Shown: positions 1 through 8,987, numbered from the stretch's first letter. The stretch is 64,000 bases of DNA from G963663735 sp963663735 (GCA_963663735.2 CAXXHN010000002.1:1426001-1490000), one strand, 5' to 3'. Program-made: numbers and translations. Notes: generated by a model not told the origin, from the letters alone.

Positions 1-2
1 CG

Positions 3-1484
3 TTTATTGTCTCCAATCTCGAGCCTGGAACTGACTATACATTCCGGGTCAATGCAGTCACCTGGTCCCATAACAACAACAAAAATGACCTCCAGAGTCC
101 GGAAAGCAATGCAGATTCAGTTGTATCCGGAACCCTTTCCCGAGCATTTATTCCGGCCTGGAAACAGGAATCCGGGTATTTCACCGGCGTGGTTGTATCC
201 AATTTCGGGGGCACTGGATTCAATCTCAACCTTTCCGCCTATGATCAGGAAGGAGAGTTAGAGCTTCTGGGACAGAATCCTGCGGCCACCAGTATAGACG
301 CCGGATTTCAGAAAAGCCTGCTGGGTTGGGAGTTTTTCCAGGGGGACCCATATAACAGCGATTTGTCCTGGATCGAACTGGGAGCTGAGAACAGCAACAA
401 AATGGGAAGCATATTCCTCTACGGAGTTAGCGACACTCAAATGCTCGATGGGGCAGAAGCCCAGTCTTCCTACGCCAAAAAGCTTTTCTTCACCAGGCCC
501 TTGAATGAAGGTTTCTTCTATGGATGGCAGCCGGACATCGAGATGTGCCTGGTCAACCCAACGGACGAGGAGGTTACACTCACCTGTACCTTGCAGGGTT
601 CAAACGGGTACTCCACGAGGACCCACACGATCCCCTCCAGGGGTTTTATCTCCGGGGACTATGGGGAATTGTTATACCCTAACCAGGGAATTTACAATGC
701 ATTCCTGGAAATTGAGGTGACGGAAGGACCAGGGGTAGTAGGTTTTTCAAGGATTGAGTTTCCGGGAGTGCGCACCGCACTGGGAATGAATGCGGCAGAA
801 TACTCGGTAGCCCAGAAAATGTACAGTGCCCAGTTGGCCCACGGCCTCAATATAGTGACCAACCTCCGGCTTGTAAACACTTCCGACGAAACCCGACTAA
901 TTACCTTGACCGCCATTGGAGATGACGGCAGCCCATTGGCAAATTCAGTCCTGACAGGGATCCCCAGCAGGAGCATTTACAGCGCGGACCTGGGAACATT
1001 ATTCGGGCTGGAAGGAGAAGGTGTGGTAACAACCGGCTCCCTGGTGGTTGAGTCCGATGGCCGGGGGGTGATCGGGGATATTATTTTTGCCGAGGGTGAC
1101 ACCATGGAATACGCCATGTCCCTGCCCTTGCAGTCTGAACTATTCCAGGAAGCTGTTTTCAACCATATTGCCAACCTGCCCACAGTATTCACCGGATTCG
1201 CGTTTTTCAATCCCGGAGAGGAAACCGCGACAGTGTTAATTGAGGCAATCGGCACAGACGGGTTTAAGGTAGCAGATAAGACACTGGTCCTCGGCCCAGG
1301 GGAAAGAATAGCCAGGACCCTCAACGATCCTGATATCTGGCCAACATTTCCGACCCAGTCGGGGGGGTACATAAAAATACAGAGCGACCAGCCGATTGCC
1401 GGCCAGCAGCTTTTCGGGGACAGGTCCCTCCGTTACATGGCTGCCATACCTCCAACAACCAGGCAGGAGGCAATGTTTGACTAA
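3..1484 (+). CDS. C-terminal part of exported LRR/FN3-family protein (5' end outside window)
   Basis: The reading frame is open from base 3 and has no start inside the window, so this is the 3' part of a gene beginning upstream. The first ~25 codons match the end of the fibronectin-III-like domain of the copies at 52907 and 55741 (pattern SNLEPGTDYTFRVNAVTW). The remaining ~430 residues are the family's C-terminal half, ending in AGQQLFGDRSLRYMAAIPP. That half splits into four related units starting near 177, 522, 847 and 1180. Each has an early N-[FPT]-[GTS] turn, a central A.G..G turn and a final beta strand ending in a G...F.D-like motif. Function is unknown; export is inferred from signal peptides of the complete copies. 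An LRR block upstream is inferred, not seen. Confidence 0.85.
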   Translation, partial: FIVSNLEPGTDYTFRVNAVTWSHNNNKNDLQSPESNADSVVSGTLSRAFIPAWKQESGYFTGVVVSNFGGTGFNLNLSAYDQEGELELLGQNPAATSIDAGFQKSLLGWEFFQGDPYNSDLSWIELGAENSNKMGSIFLYGVSDTQMLDGAEAQSSYAKKLFFTRPLNEGFFYGWQPDIEMCLVNPTDEEVTLTCTLQGSNGYSTRTHTIPSRGFISGDYGELLYPNQGIYNAFLEIEVTEGPGVVGFSRIEFPGVRTALGMNAAEYSVAQKMYSAQLAHGLNIVTNLRLVNTSDETRLITLTAIGDDGSPLANSVLTGIPSRSIYSADLGTLFGLEGEGVVTTGSLVVESDGRGVIGDIIFAEGDTMEYAMSLPLQSELFQEAVFNHIANLPTVFTGFAFFNPGEETATVLIEAIGTDGFKVADKTLVLGPGERIARTLNDPDIWPTFPTQSGGYIKIQSDQPIAGQQLFGDRSLRYMAAIPPTTRQEAMFD

Positions 1485-1505
1485 AATTGTTGAGAGTTGT
1501 GGGTT

Positions 1506-1545
1506 GCAGGTTACGGGTTTTAAATTCCTTCTACCTGTAACCTGC
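1506..1545. terminator. Hairpin downstream of the first LRR-family gene
   Basis: GCAGGTTAC at 1506-1514 pairs perfectly with GTAACCTGC at 1537-1545, followed by a T-rich stretch at 1555-1561. It lies 22 nt past the stop codon and is a plausible intrinsic terminator, though the loop (22 nt) is long and the T-run is 10 nt away. Confidence 0.5.
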
Positions 1546-1762
1546 CTGCTGCTGCTTTTTCTCCCCTAAACAGAGAGCAGTCCGCCGGGAAATGGAACTT
1601 ATCTGAAAAACAGAAGTTAAAACGAAGATTTATCTATATTCTTTCCGGACAATAGAGCATTATCATTGCCAATCCATCGCATCTGGAGTATGTTGAAAAA
1701 ATCAGAGGCCAAGCCTTTGAAGAATGTGGGATCAGACTAATAATTTTCAGGAGGAATATTTA

Positions 1763-2746
1763 ATGAAATCGAGAACCCTGTTATTCATGTTATCCATGTT
1801 AACTATTTTACTAACTATTGCATTTACTGGATGTCAGTCAACTGAAGCACCTGCCGAGGAAGCCATAACCGCTCCAGGTTTTGAGGGAAGCTGGGACCTA
1901 ACCGAAGATACTGGAGAACGCACCTTCGCCTCGTGGATTGAAGTCACACCGGACGGAGATGGCTGGAAGGGACGGTTCCTGCACCGCGGAGGCCATGCCA
2001 TGCCCGCCCTGGTTGAAATCAATGATGGGGAACTTAAAGTAACCCAGCAGGGTGATGCGGAAACACCTGACCGTCCAGACCGGGTTTGGCCTGTTCTGAC
2101 GGGAAGACTGGAAGGCGACCGTTTGGTTGGAACCGGTACCACTGCCAGGGGAGATACATTTAATTTCACGGGTGACCGGGCGCCTGACCGCCTGGAAGGC
2201 TCCGACCGCGAAGTAGAATGGGGTGAACCTGTTGAGCTGTTTAACGGTAAAGATATGACTGGATGGGAAGTCATTGGTACCCGGGAAAGCAAGTGGAAAG
2301 TTGAAGATGGAATAATGGTAAACGAGGATTCCGGCGCCAATATCCGGACCGTCGGTGAATTCCGGGATTTCAAATTACACATTGAATTCAAAATACCCCC
2401 AAAAAGTAACAGCGGAATCTACCTGCGCGGCCGGTACGAAACCCAGGTGGCGGATAATTACGGAATGGAGCCGTTCTCACGTGGTGTGGGCGGCATTTAC
2501 GGTTACATAGCCCCTACGGTTAATGCCGAAAAACCAGCCGGCGAATGGAATACAGTCGATGCTACCCTGATCGGCTACAGGGTCACCATCGCCATCAATG
2601 GAGTTACAACGATTGACGGCCAACTGATTGACGGAATCACCGGCGGGGCTCTGGATGCCAACGAAAGAGATCCCGGGCCGATCCAGCTCCAGGGCGACCA
2701 CGGGACAGTGTCTTACCGCAACATTGTTTTGACCCCTGCCAAGTAA
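1763..2746 (+). CDS. Lipoprotein with DUF1080 (3-keto-disaccharide hydrolase-like) domain
   Basis: A 327-residue protein. The chosen start has an AGGAGG Shine-Dalgarno at 1749-1754; an in-frame ATG 13 codons upstream has none. The N-terminus is a lipoprotein signal peptide with lipobox FTGC (Cys about residue 23), so the protein should be membrane-anchored outside the cytoplasm. Residues ~35-130 form a small beta-rich domain. Residues ~150-327 match the DUF1080/3-keto-disaccharide hydrolase family (WGEPVELFNGKDMTGWEV, then SNSGIYLRGRYETQV and the closing GPIQLQGDHG). Family members are concanavalin-like jelly rolls that bind or cleave sugars, including 3-keto-glycosides. Monocistronic: a hairpin precedes it and a strong terminator follows. 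The substrate is not predictable. Confidence 0.85.
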   Translation: MKSRTLLFMLSMLTILLTIAFTGCQSTEAPAEEAITAPGFEGSWDLTEDTGERTFASWIEVTPDGDGWKGRFLHRGGHAMPALVEINDGELKVTQQGDAETPDRPDRVWPVLTGRLEGDRLVGTGTTARGDTFNFTGDRAPDRLEGSDREVEWGEPVELFNGKDMTGWEVIGTRESKWKVEDGIMVNEDSGANIRTVGEFRDFKLHIEFKIPPKSNSGIYLRGRYETQVADNYGMEPFSRGVGGIYGYIAPTVNAEKPAGEWNTVDATLIGYRVTIAINGVTTIDGQLIDGITGGALDANERDPGPIQLQGDHGTVSYRNIVLTPAK

Positions 2747-2764
2747 GATACTTAAATCCAGATA

Positions 2765-2824
2765 ATAAAAAATCCGGACCTTACCACGGTTTTGTAGGCG
2801 TAACCGCGGGGGTCCGGATTTTTT
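2765..2824. terminator. Strong, probably bidirectional intrinsic terminator
   Basis: AATCCGGACC (2771-2780) pairs with GGTCCGGATT (2811-2820), with further pairing inside, and is flanked by an A-run on the left and TTTTTT on the right. It begins about 20 nt after the DUF1080 stop codon and could also stop leftward transcription from the small gene at 3165. The rest of 2825-3057 shows no convincing feature. Confidence 0.8.
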
Positions 2825-3057
2825 GTCTGCAATCTCTCACTGAACGAAGCAAAAAAAGCAGTCAGGCAGCAGGAATTGTCCGGAATGAGCCTGTATGAAC
2901 TTCTCCCATGAAAAGCATTAATCCTCCCTTGCCACTGCCTTAATTGCACAATTAATTGTACAGGGCAGTTCCAAACAGGTCTCGAAACAAAATCCTTGTC
3001 ATCCGGGAACAATGACCGTCATTCCCCGGAAATCCAATCCCTTTCACGCCGGATAAT

Positions 3058-3165
3058 CTAAAATTTAGGGTTTTTCCCTGCTTCAATGCGTGAAGCCGGC
3101 GCTGAGACCTTCTTGTCAGCTTTTTTTTTCTTCTTTTCCTTTTTTTTCGGACTCTTGTCTCCCAT
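3058..3165 (-). CDS. 35-residue lysine-rich small protein (starts MGDKSPKKKEKK)
   Basis: A short gene with a perfect AAGGAGG Shine-Dalgarno 8 nt before its ATG at 3165 and a TAG stop at 3058-3060. The product is 35 residues with about 15 lysines clustered in residues 7-19, no hydrophobic segment, and a tail of KVSAPASRIEAGKNPKF. From memory, many bacterial genomes encode tiny basic proteins that begin MGDKSPK, so I take it as a genuine conserved small protein of unknown function rather than a chance reading frame. It stands alone on the minus strand; its transcript would meet the terminator at 2765-2824. The charge suggests nucleic acid or ribosome contact, but that is inference. Confidence 0.65.
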   Translation of the reverse strand: MGDKSPKKKEKKKKKADKKVSAPASRIEAGKNPKF

Positions 3166-3347
3166 TTGAATTGCCTCCTTTTTAAAGCCTGCGGCTTTCA
3201 TGTATATGCACAGTCATTGTATCAACATTCATTCGGGCAAGGCGTAAAAGCCTCGGACGTCTCCACGATTTTTTTATAATTGCAGCCATCTCCAACCCTG
3301 TGCCAGGCACAGCGGCAATTGCTTATCCTGGATACCCCTGTTGCCGC

Positions 3348-3674
3348 TTACATTCCATATATCAGCCGGTAATACTCCTGGTAAGTTTCAATGGATTTCA
3401 TAGTTGCCTGCAACAGGAACCAACTGAGGATGAGAATGACTATGGTAAGCCCGATTTTCCAACCTAGTGTTGTCTGGGGGCGCCACCATACCAGAGGTAA
3501 AGCCAATGGCCCAACACAGCATAACGCAAAGATAATGAATGATTTGCGGAAAACCCACTTCATCTGCATTGACGCCAGGGAAGGCCGGATGGCTCCATCC
3601 ATAAATTCCCCGCAGTGTTTACACTTTATCGCTTCGTCCTGGATCTCTTCAGCACAGAATGGACACTTCTTCAT
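3348..3674 (-). CDS. Zinc-ribbon membrane protein
   Basis: A 108-residue protein opening with a zinc ribbon: CPFC at residues 4-7 and CKHC at 18-21, the usual spacing of double-zinc-ribbon/DUF2116-type N-termini. Two or three hydrophobic segments follow (about residues 44-62 and 72-90), so the ribbon would sit in the cytoplasm on a membrane anchor. A GAGGGG Shine-Dalgarno lies about 6 nt before the start. Such proteins are common and poorly characterised, and no partner gene is adjacent. Function is not assigned. Confidence 0.75.
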   Translation of the reverse strand: MKKCPFCAEEIQDEAIKCKHCGEFMDGAIRPSLASMQMKWVFRKSFIIFALCCVGPLALPLVWWRPQTTLGWKIGLTIVILILSWFLLQATMKSIETYQEYYRLIYGM

Positions 3675-3997
3675 TACTCGCCCCTCTCGTCAGAACAATA
3701 ATAACTCATTCCTCATAAGAGGCGGTAATCGCTGTTTTCAATCAATATGAAACAGCATCGCATATTAAGTCAAAGGCAGGATATAACCAGTGTCCCTGAT
3801 AACTCTCGATCCTTCCAGTAATTCCAAAACCGGATGTTCTTCTGACCAGTTACCGAGTCCATAACTATCCATGCAAGCATGTTTGCCCAGCCGATTCTGA
3901 ATACTCCTCTATTACAGGGGAGCATTTCTCCCGGTTTAAGCATCCACGAAACGGAACAAAGCTAATTTTTGAATTGCTTTCCTGTCATTGCTTCCAT
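3675..3997. other. Intergenic region between zinc-ribbon gene and MFS gene
   Basis: This 323-bp stretch holds the upstream region of the zinc-ribbon gene and the 3' flank of the MFS gene, both on the minus strand. A weak minus-strand promoter (TTGAAA, 17 nt, TTATGA around 3710-3740) is possible. I see no other gene, repeat or clear terminator. Confidence 0.4.
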
Positions 3998-5242
3998 TCA
4001 GGATTCAGAAGGTGAACGAAGGAAATATGTCAAGATGATTGCGCCGCCAGTCATCAAGGCGCACAACCCAAAAGCCAGGTTGAATGTGCCTGTAATATCA
4101 GCAATATATCCAGCAACGGCAGGTCCTGCAATCTGTCCGGCACCAAAAAATATAGTTATGAAACCAAAGGCTTTCACCGCCTGGGCAGGCCCGGCATAAT
4201 CACCAACAGCTGCCGACATTATGGTTGGGATGCTCCATACAGCCAGGCCGAAGATAACAATGGAAACATACAAAAACTGGTCAGGAAGGCTGGCGGCTGC
4301 CAGGATATATGAAACAGTGAACATTGCGTAAACCAGGATCATGCCGGTTTTCCTGCCCAGCCAATCAGATACCCATCCGAATAATGGACCGGAAAAAATA
4401 GAAAGCCCGCCAACAACTGCCCAGAATGTTCCCGCCGTGTTCTCTCCAAACCCGCGTTCATCAATCATGGCTGTAACAATAAATGTCGCATATACCACAT
4501 AGGTGGCCCCAAAGAGAGCATATATGCAGCCCAGATGAACCATGGTCCATTTATTTGATTCTGATTCCCCTGGGGGAACTCCTCCAGTATGAACCGGGGC
4601 TGATCCTGTTTCACCCAAAGGAGCCAGTCCTTTATCGCCAGGTTCATTACGCAGGACAAACGCCGCGGTTGCGGCAATAGCCAGAGAGATCAAGCCAATG
4701 GTCATCCAACTGGTTCGCCAGCCTTCAGTTCCAACGGATGCATTAATCCAGGGAATGAACAATCCTGCAAACACAATACCAATACCATTGCCCGACAACA
4801 TAGTACCTGCCGCCCTTCCCCGGTTACTTTTCAAAAACCAGTGAGAGACCAGTCCCAGCATCGGAACCAAGGCCAGCCCTGACCCAATACCTGTTGCCGT
4901 GTAAAGGACCATGACTCCCAAGAATCCAGCTGCCTGGCTGACCATAACCATTGAACTGCCTACCAGGACAAGGCCCAGAGTTATGGTCCACCTGGCGCCG
5001 ATTGCCCTGGCAACAAAACCGGACAGGACCACAGAAATCATATACCCCACAAAATTACCGGTGCCGATAAGCCCCATCTGAGAATAGTTTAAATCCAGGG
5101 AAATCCCCATGGAAGGCAGTAGCATGCCTAAAGAAAACCGCCCCAGTCCTAAGCAGGAAAAAAGAACGGCCATGCCTGTAACCGCGATAATCCAGCCGTA
5201 ATGCACTCCTTTTCCTTCCCGCGCCTGATCGTTTAATCCCAT
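3998..5242 (-). CDS. MFS transporter
   Basis: A 414-residue protein with the 12-helix layout of the major facilitator superfamily. The short loop after helix 2 contains a relaxed GxxxDR-like motif (ARAIGARW), and a long hydrophilic loop near residues 200-230 (DKGLAPLGETGSAPVHTGG) joins the halves. The N-terminus (VHYGWIIAVTGMAVLFSCLGLGRFSLGMLLPSM) resembles OFA/YbfB-type carriers, often associated with organic anions. A GAGG Shine-Dalgarno precedes the ATG. The gene stands alone with no diagnostic neighbour, so the substrate is unknown; inner-membrane location is certain from hydrophobicity. Confidence 0.8.
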   Translation of the reverse strand: MGLNDQAREGKGVHYGWIIAVTGMAVLFSCLGLGRFSLGMLLPSMGISLDLNYSQMGLIGTGNFVGYMISVVLSGFVARAIGARWTITLGLVLVGSSMVMVSQAAGFLGVMVLYTATGIGSGLALVPMLGLVSHWFLKSNRGRAAGTMLSGNGIGIVFAGLFIPWINASVGTEGWRTSWMTIGLISLAIAATAAFVLRNEPGDKGLAPLGETGSAPVHTGGVPPGESESNKWTMVHLGCIYALFGATYVVYATFIVTAMIDERGFGENTAGTFWAVVGGLSIFSGPLFGWVSDWLGRKTGMILVYAMFTVSYILAAASLPDQFLYVSIVIFGLAVWSIPTIMSAAVGDYAGPAQAVKAFGFITIFFGAGQIAGPAVAGYIADITGTFNLAFGLCALMTGGAIILTYFLRSPSES

Positions 5243-5545
5243 TGAAACATCCTCAATTATGTTTATTTACATGCCTATTTCATTTACTTATACTAAACAG
5301 TATTCAATACCGGCTGGAATACATAAGCTCCAGTCTTCTGGTATTCATTAGCCCGTATTCCTCATGAGTCCAGATAAATGCGACGCTAAGGACATGAGAA
5401 TAAAATATTTCCGATGACTCGCTTTAGGCCGTGATACCAACAATTTCTGCTAATCTTTTTTTGTTGAAATTACCTGGTTTCAGAAAATTTCTTTTTGCTA
5501 TGAAAACTGGACCCCTCACAGGGGACAATCGACTGGAGTAACCGA
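5243..5545. other. Divergent intergenic region
   Basis: About 300 bp between the leftward MFS gene and the rightward Tat-esterase gene, so both promoters must lie here. The sequence is AT-rich near 5440-5500. I could not pick a convincing -35/-10 pair and see no repeat or hairpin of note. Confidence 0.4.
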
Positions 5546-6817
5546 ATGAAGCGTAAAAACAAGGATACAGAATCACCCAATTTTAATGTAACCCGTCGAA
5601 ATTTCGTCAAAGGAATGGCCTTATCCGGCCTGGCGGTATCCGCTTCGACCCCGGCCGCAGCCGCAAAGTTGGGGCCTGTGCCTGAAAAAGCCACGGGCAG
5701 TGATATCGGTACCCTGTATGAAAAAATAAAAATCATCGCGGAGCAGAACCAGTATCCCATGTCAGTGCTGTCCAGGCCATATGAAAGTATGGCAGAGTAC
5801 CGGAAGACCGTACAGCAAAAAGTCCTGGAACTGTTTCATTACTCTCCGCCGGCTGTCGAACCGGCTGTGGAGGTGATTGACCGTTGGGAAACGGATGAAT
5901 TCATCCAGGAAAAAATCCTCTTCAGTACCACACCATGGTTTCGTGTTCCCGCTTATGTGCTGATTCCCAAGGGATTTTCCGGAAAGCGCCCGGCTATTGT
6001 GGACCTGCATTGCCACGCTGGCGCGTTCGTGTTCGGGAAGGAAAAGGTAATGCCGGTCAGGAACCCGCATCCCGCTTTGGTGGATCTGGTAGACGATAAC
6101 TATGACGGACAGCATACTTCGGCAGAATTGGCCAGACGAGGGTACGTGGTTATTGCCATCGACCGGTTTTACTTTGGCGAACGACGGACCCTGTTCGATG
6201 ACATGAACTCGCTGGGAATGGACCTGTCTCTCTATTCAAAGGACGACATAACCCAGGCCAACCTTCGTGCCTCAAAAGGAGAATCGGTTCTGGCCCGATC
6301 GCTCTTCTGGGCCGGAACGACCTGGCATGGTATCGCTCACTGGGATGATATCCGTACCGTTGATTACCTGGTCAGCCGACCAGAGGTAGACCCATCCAGA
6401 ATCGGCTGCATGGGAATATCCATGGGATCGGACCGAACCAATTATCTCTGCGTGCTTGACGACCGGATCCGTTGCGCGGTGTCAGTTGGGTGGGTCGCAT
6501 CCCTGCGGCCCCTGATAAAAGCTCACGTCGAGACCCACTCCTTTGCCCACTTTCTCCCAGGCCTGACCCGTTTTATGGACCTGCCGGATATGCTGGGAGC
6601 CATGGCTCCGAACCCATTGATGGTACTGGAATGCGCGCAAGACACCCTTTACACCAGGGAAAGCATGAAAGAAGCAGTGGAAAAACTGGAAAAGATTTAT
6701 GCCAAGGCAGATAAGCCGGAAAATTTCCAGGGTAAATTTTATGATCAGCCTCACCGGTTTTCCCGCGATATGCAGGAAGACGCTTTCCGGTGGTTTGACA
6801 GTCATCTGCGGGGATAA
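5546..6817 (+). CDS. Tat-exported alpha/beta hydrolase (esterase-like)
   Basis: A 423-residue enzyme with a twin-arginine signal peptide: TRRNFVKG at residues 16-23, a hydrophobic stretch, then an Ala-rich cleavage region near 37-41. It should therefore fold in the cytoplasm and act in the periplasm. The alpha/beta-hydrolase catalytic triad is visible: nucleophile Ser292 in GISMG, acid Asp366 in ECAQDT and His403 in DQPHRF. A strand-loop VDLHCHAG (~152-159) likely provides the oxyanion hole. It resembles Abhydrolase_7/acetyl-xylan-esterase-like enzymes found in carbohydrate-degrading bacteria. GGAG sits 8 nt upstream of ATG. Substrate is unknown; an acyl sugar ester is a reasonable guess. Confidence 0.8.
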   Translation: MKRKNKDTESPNFNVTRRNFVKGMALSGLAVSASTPAAAAKLGPVPEKATGSDIGTLYEKIKIIAEQNQYPMSVLSRPYESMAEYRKTVQQKVLELFHYSPPAVEPAVEVIDRWETDEFIQEKILFSTTPWFRVPAYVLIPKGFSGKRPAIVDLHCHAGAFVFGKEKVMPVRNPHPALVDLVDDNYDGQHTSAELARRGYVVIAIDRFYFGERRTLFDDMNSLGMDLSLYSKDDITQANLRASKGESVLARSLFWAGTTWHGIAHWDDIRTVDYLVSRPEVDPSRIGCMGISMGSDRTNYLCVLDDRIRCAVSVGWVASLRPLIKAHVETHSFAHFLPGLTRFMDLPDMLGAMAPNPLMVLECAQDTLYTRESMKEAVEKLEKIYAKADKPENFQGKFYDQPHRFSRDMQEDAFRWFDSHLRG

Positions 6818-6844
6818 ATTTCCCTCCGCCTTGAGTCATGGGAT

Positions 6845-6862
6845 CACGAAAACTTTTTCGTG
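6845..6862. terminator. Short hairpin after esterase gene
   Basis: CACGAAAA (6845-6852) pairs with TTTTCGTG (6855-6862) with a 2-nt loop, 28 nt past the esterase stop codon. With the next hairpin it probably separates the convergent esterase and ABC-efflux transcripts. Confidence 0.4.
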
Positions 6863-6887
6863 TTTAGGATTTTGGAATTCACCCTTT

Positions 6888-6918
6888 CCGCTTCGCTTCG
6901 CCGCGCGAAGCAAAGCGG
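6888..6918. terminator. GC-rich hairpin between convergent genes
   Basis: Positions 6888-6900 (CCGCTTCGCTTCG) and 6906-6918 pair over 13 bp with one mismatch and a 5-nt loop. It lies between the convergent ends of the esterase gene and the efflux operon. There is no T-run on either side, so it may be a rho-assisted or RNA-stabilising structure rather than an intrinsic terminator. Confidence 0.45.
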
Positions 6919-6938
6919 ATGGGGCACAATCCCGATGT

Positions 6939-7670
6939 TCAGCCCTGGTTTGCCTCGCCTACAGTGTACCCACCGGTCCAAGGCACACCTCCGATTATTT
7001 GCCCGTCTAGGAGGCGGACCTGACGCTGGGCGAAGTGTTCGTAATCTTCATTATGGGTGACTATGCAGATGGTGGCTCCTTCCTGGTGAAGCTGGGCCAG
7101 GAGTCCCATCACGGCGTCGCCGTTCTTCGAATCCAGGTTGCCGGTCGGCTCATCGGCCAGGAGAATTGCGGGCCGGCCGGCCAGGGCCCGGGCAACAGCA
7201 ACTCTCTGCTGCTCTCCTCCCGAAAGATGCGACGGGTAATGTTTTTCCCGGTGGTTCATGCTGACTCTTTGCAGGGCTTCTGTCACCCGATCCCTTCGAT
7301 CATGGGAGTTCATGTTGCGGTAGGTCAAGGGCAATTCGACATTTTCATATACCGTCAGATCGCCGATCAGGTTGAAGTTCTGAAAGATAAAGCCGATTTC
7401 CCGGTTCCTGATGCGAACCCGGTCGAACCTGGACAGGTCCTCCAGGGATTTTCCGTTCAGAATGTATTTCCCAAGGGTGGGTGTGTCCAGCAGCCCAACT
7501 ATCGATAACAAGGTGGATTTGCCACAGCCAGAGGGGCCGGTAATGCATACATACTCACCGGGTTGTATGGAAAGGTTGATCTCAGACAGGGCATGGGTTT
7601 CAACTTCATCTGTATAGAAAACCTTGCTGACACTCTGCATATCAATTACTGGTTTTAATTCTGTAACCAT
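6939..7670 (-). CDS. ABC transporter ATP-binding protein (MacB/LolD type)
   Basis: A 243-residue ATPase with Walker A GPSGCGKST, Q-loop (FIFQNFNL), signature LSGGEQQR, Walker B ILLADEPTGNLD and a switch histidine in CIVTHNE. This is the MacB/LolD/FtsE-like group that pairs with FtsX-fold permeases. I chose the ATG at 7670 because GGAG lies about 6 nt upstream; an in-frame start 19 codons earlier lacks one. It is the last gene of the operon padR - ADOP permease - HlyD adaptor - ATPase, 63 nt after the adaptor gene. It should power the permease encoded at 9020-11668 in a tripartite efflux or lipoprotein-release system. Confidence 0.9.
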   Translation of the reverse strand: MVTELKPVIDMQSVSKVFYTDEVETHALSEINLSIQPGEYVCITGPSGCGKSTLLSIVGLLDTPTLGKYILNGKSLEDLSRFDRVRIRNREIGFIFQNFNLIGDLTVYENVELPLTYRNMNSHDRRDRVTEALQRVSMNHREKHYPSHLSGGEQQRVAVARALAGRPAILLADEPTGNLDSKNGDAVMGLLAQLHQEGATICIVTHNEDYEHFAQRQVRLLDGQIIGGVPWTGGYTVGEANQG

Positions 7671-7733
7671 TTTTTCTCCAAAACTGCTCTTCCGAACCCT
7701 ACACTGCGGCAGGCTTCGTATGTGCAATTAGAC

Positions 7734-8987
7734 TTAGTTAAGTTTTATCCTCTCAAACTCATCCCATTCAGAGGAGTCGGATAAAATCACCCGGTCCCCT
7801 TCCTTAAGTCCTTCCAATACCTGCACGGTTGTTACTGAACTGCGTCCCAGTTGTATGGAGACCAAAACAGCTTCATCGGTACCTTTCAGCAGCTTGAAGA
7901 GTTTGATGGTGCTGTTGGTCTGGCCGAAGACTGGTCTCCTTATCTTCAGTACATCTTCCAGCTCTTCTATCTGGATAGTGCCATCGACATTCTGATCAGG
8001 CCTGGCTCCTTCAGGTAGTGGTTCAGTAAATGCAATATCAACTGTCACCGACCCTTCCTTGGCTGCCGGGTCAATACGCACCACTTTTCCCGAAACAACT
8101 CCGCTGCGTGTATCAATTATTGCCGGCTGTCCAAGTCGTACATCCTTTACCTGTGTTTCTGGTATCTTGAGTTCCGCTTTCAGGCGCCCGGGCACGGCAA
8201 CTTTCCCCAGAATATCCCCTGCCTGGACCCGCTGCCCTACTTCCACTTTTATCTCCTGGAGGACTCCATTGATTCCGGCCCTAACGCGCAGTCTGCCCAC
8301 CTGCTCTCCCAGCAGCTTAAAAAGGCCGCGGAGCTGTTCAATTTCAGCTTCTTTTGCTGAGATTTTTGCCGCACGAGACCGAGGGCTGATTTCAAGGCGC
8401 TGCCGTTCCAACTCCAGGCGTTTCTGCAGTTCATCAGCAGTAATTTGCAGTACGCGCAAATCGAGATCGGAGATCAATCCATCTCCTGCAAGCTCTTCAT
8501 ATCGATCCGCCTCCATCCGGGTCTGCTGATAGTCGGCGTGGATGCTTGCTGCCTGGGCTCGAAGTTCCAGCTCCAAATTTTCGATTTCTACCTTGAGATT
8601 CTCCAACTCGGCCACAGCTTTTTTCACTTGCAGTTCCGCGTCCAAAGCTTCCCGTTCCAGGGAGGGATCGTCCAGTTCAGCCAAAATGGTATCAGCCTCA
8701 ACCACTGAACCTGGCAGTACCGGAATCTCTTCAATCCTGCCATTAGTGACTGCGGTTATCCAGCGAATCTCTTCCGGGACCAGGGTCCCTGTTCCGCGTA
8801 CTTCAATAACCATTGGGCCGCGCTTAACCTCTCCCAGCCAGACAGAGGCTGTTGCAACTGAGGGAATTGCCGGCTCCAGGCGGGAAAAACCCCAGGTAAC
8901 AACCACAAGAAAAAATAAAACAAGAACCAGGAAGGCAGCCTGTTTAATTCGTTTTTTCCTGGCATACCCTGCTCGCTTAAAATCCAT
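7734..8987 (-). CDS. HlyD/MFP-family periplasmic adaptor
   Basis: A 417-residue membrane-fusion protein. One N-terminal membrane helix (about residues 15-34) is followed by a beta-barrel/lipoyl half (GRIEEIPVLPGSVVEADTIL), a long coiled-coil hairpin (about 120-220, rich in E/L/K heptads), the second lipoyl half (GINGVLQEIKVEVGQRVQAGDIL) and a C-terminal membrane-proximal domain ending in EGLKEGDRVIL. This is the MacA-like architecture that links an inner-membrane ABC permease to an outer-membrane channel. It lies 32 nt downstream of the ADOP permease and upstream of the ATPase in one operon. No TolC-like gene is present in the window, so the channel must be encoded elsewhere. Confidence 0.88.
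   Translation of the reverse strand: MDFKRAGYARKKRIKQAAFLVLVLFFLVVVTWGFSRLEPAIPSVATASVWLGEVKRGPMVIEVRGTGTLVPEEIRWITAVTNGRIEEIPVLPGSVVEADTILAELDDPSLEREALDAELQVKKAVAELENLKVEIENLELELRAQAASIHADYQQTRMEADRYEELAGDGLISDLDLRVLQITADELQKRLELERQRLEISPRSRAAKISAKEAEIEQLRGLFKLLGEQVGRLRVRAGINGVLQEIKVEVGQRVQAGDILGKVAVPGRLKAELKIPETQVKDVRLGQPAIIDTRSGVVSGKVVRIDPAAKEGSVTVDIAFTEPLPEGARPDQNVDGTIQIEELEDVLKIRRPVFGQTNSTIKLFKLLKGTDEAVLVSIQLGRSSVTTVQVLEGLKEGDRVILSDSSEWDEFERIKLN

Noticed and set aside
2752..3012. Minus-strand open frame of 86 codons
   Set aside because: It runs through the strong bidirectional terminator hairpin and has no ribosome site or family likeness.
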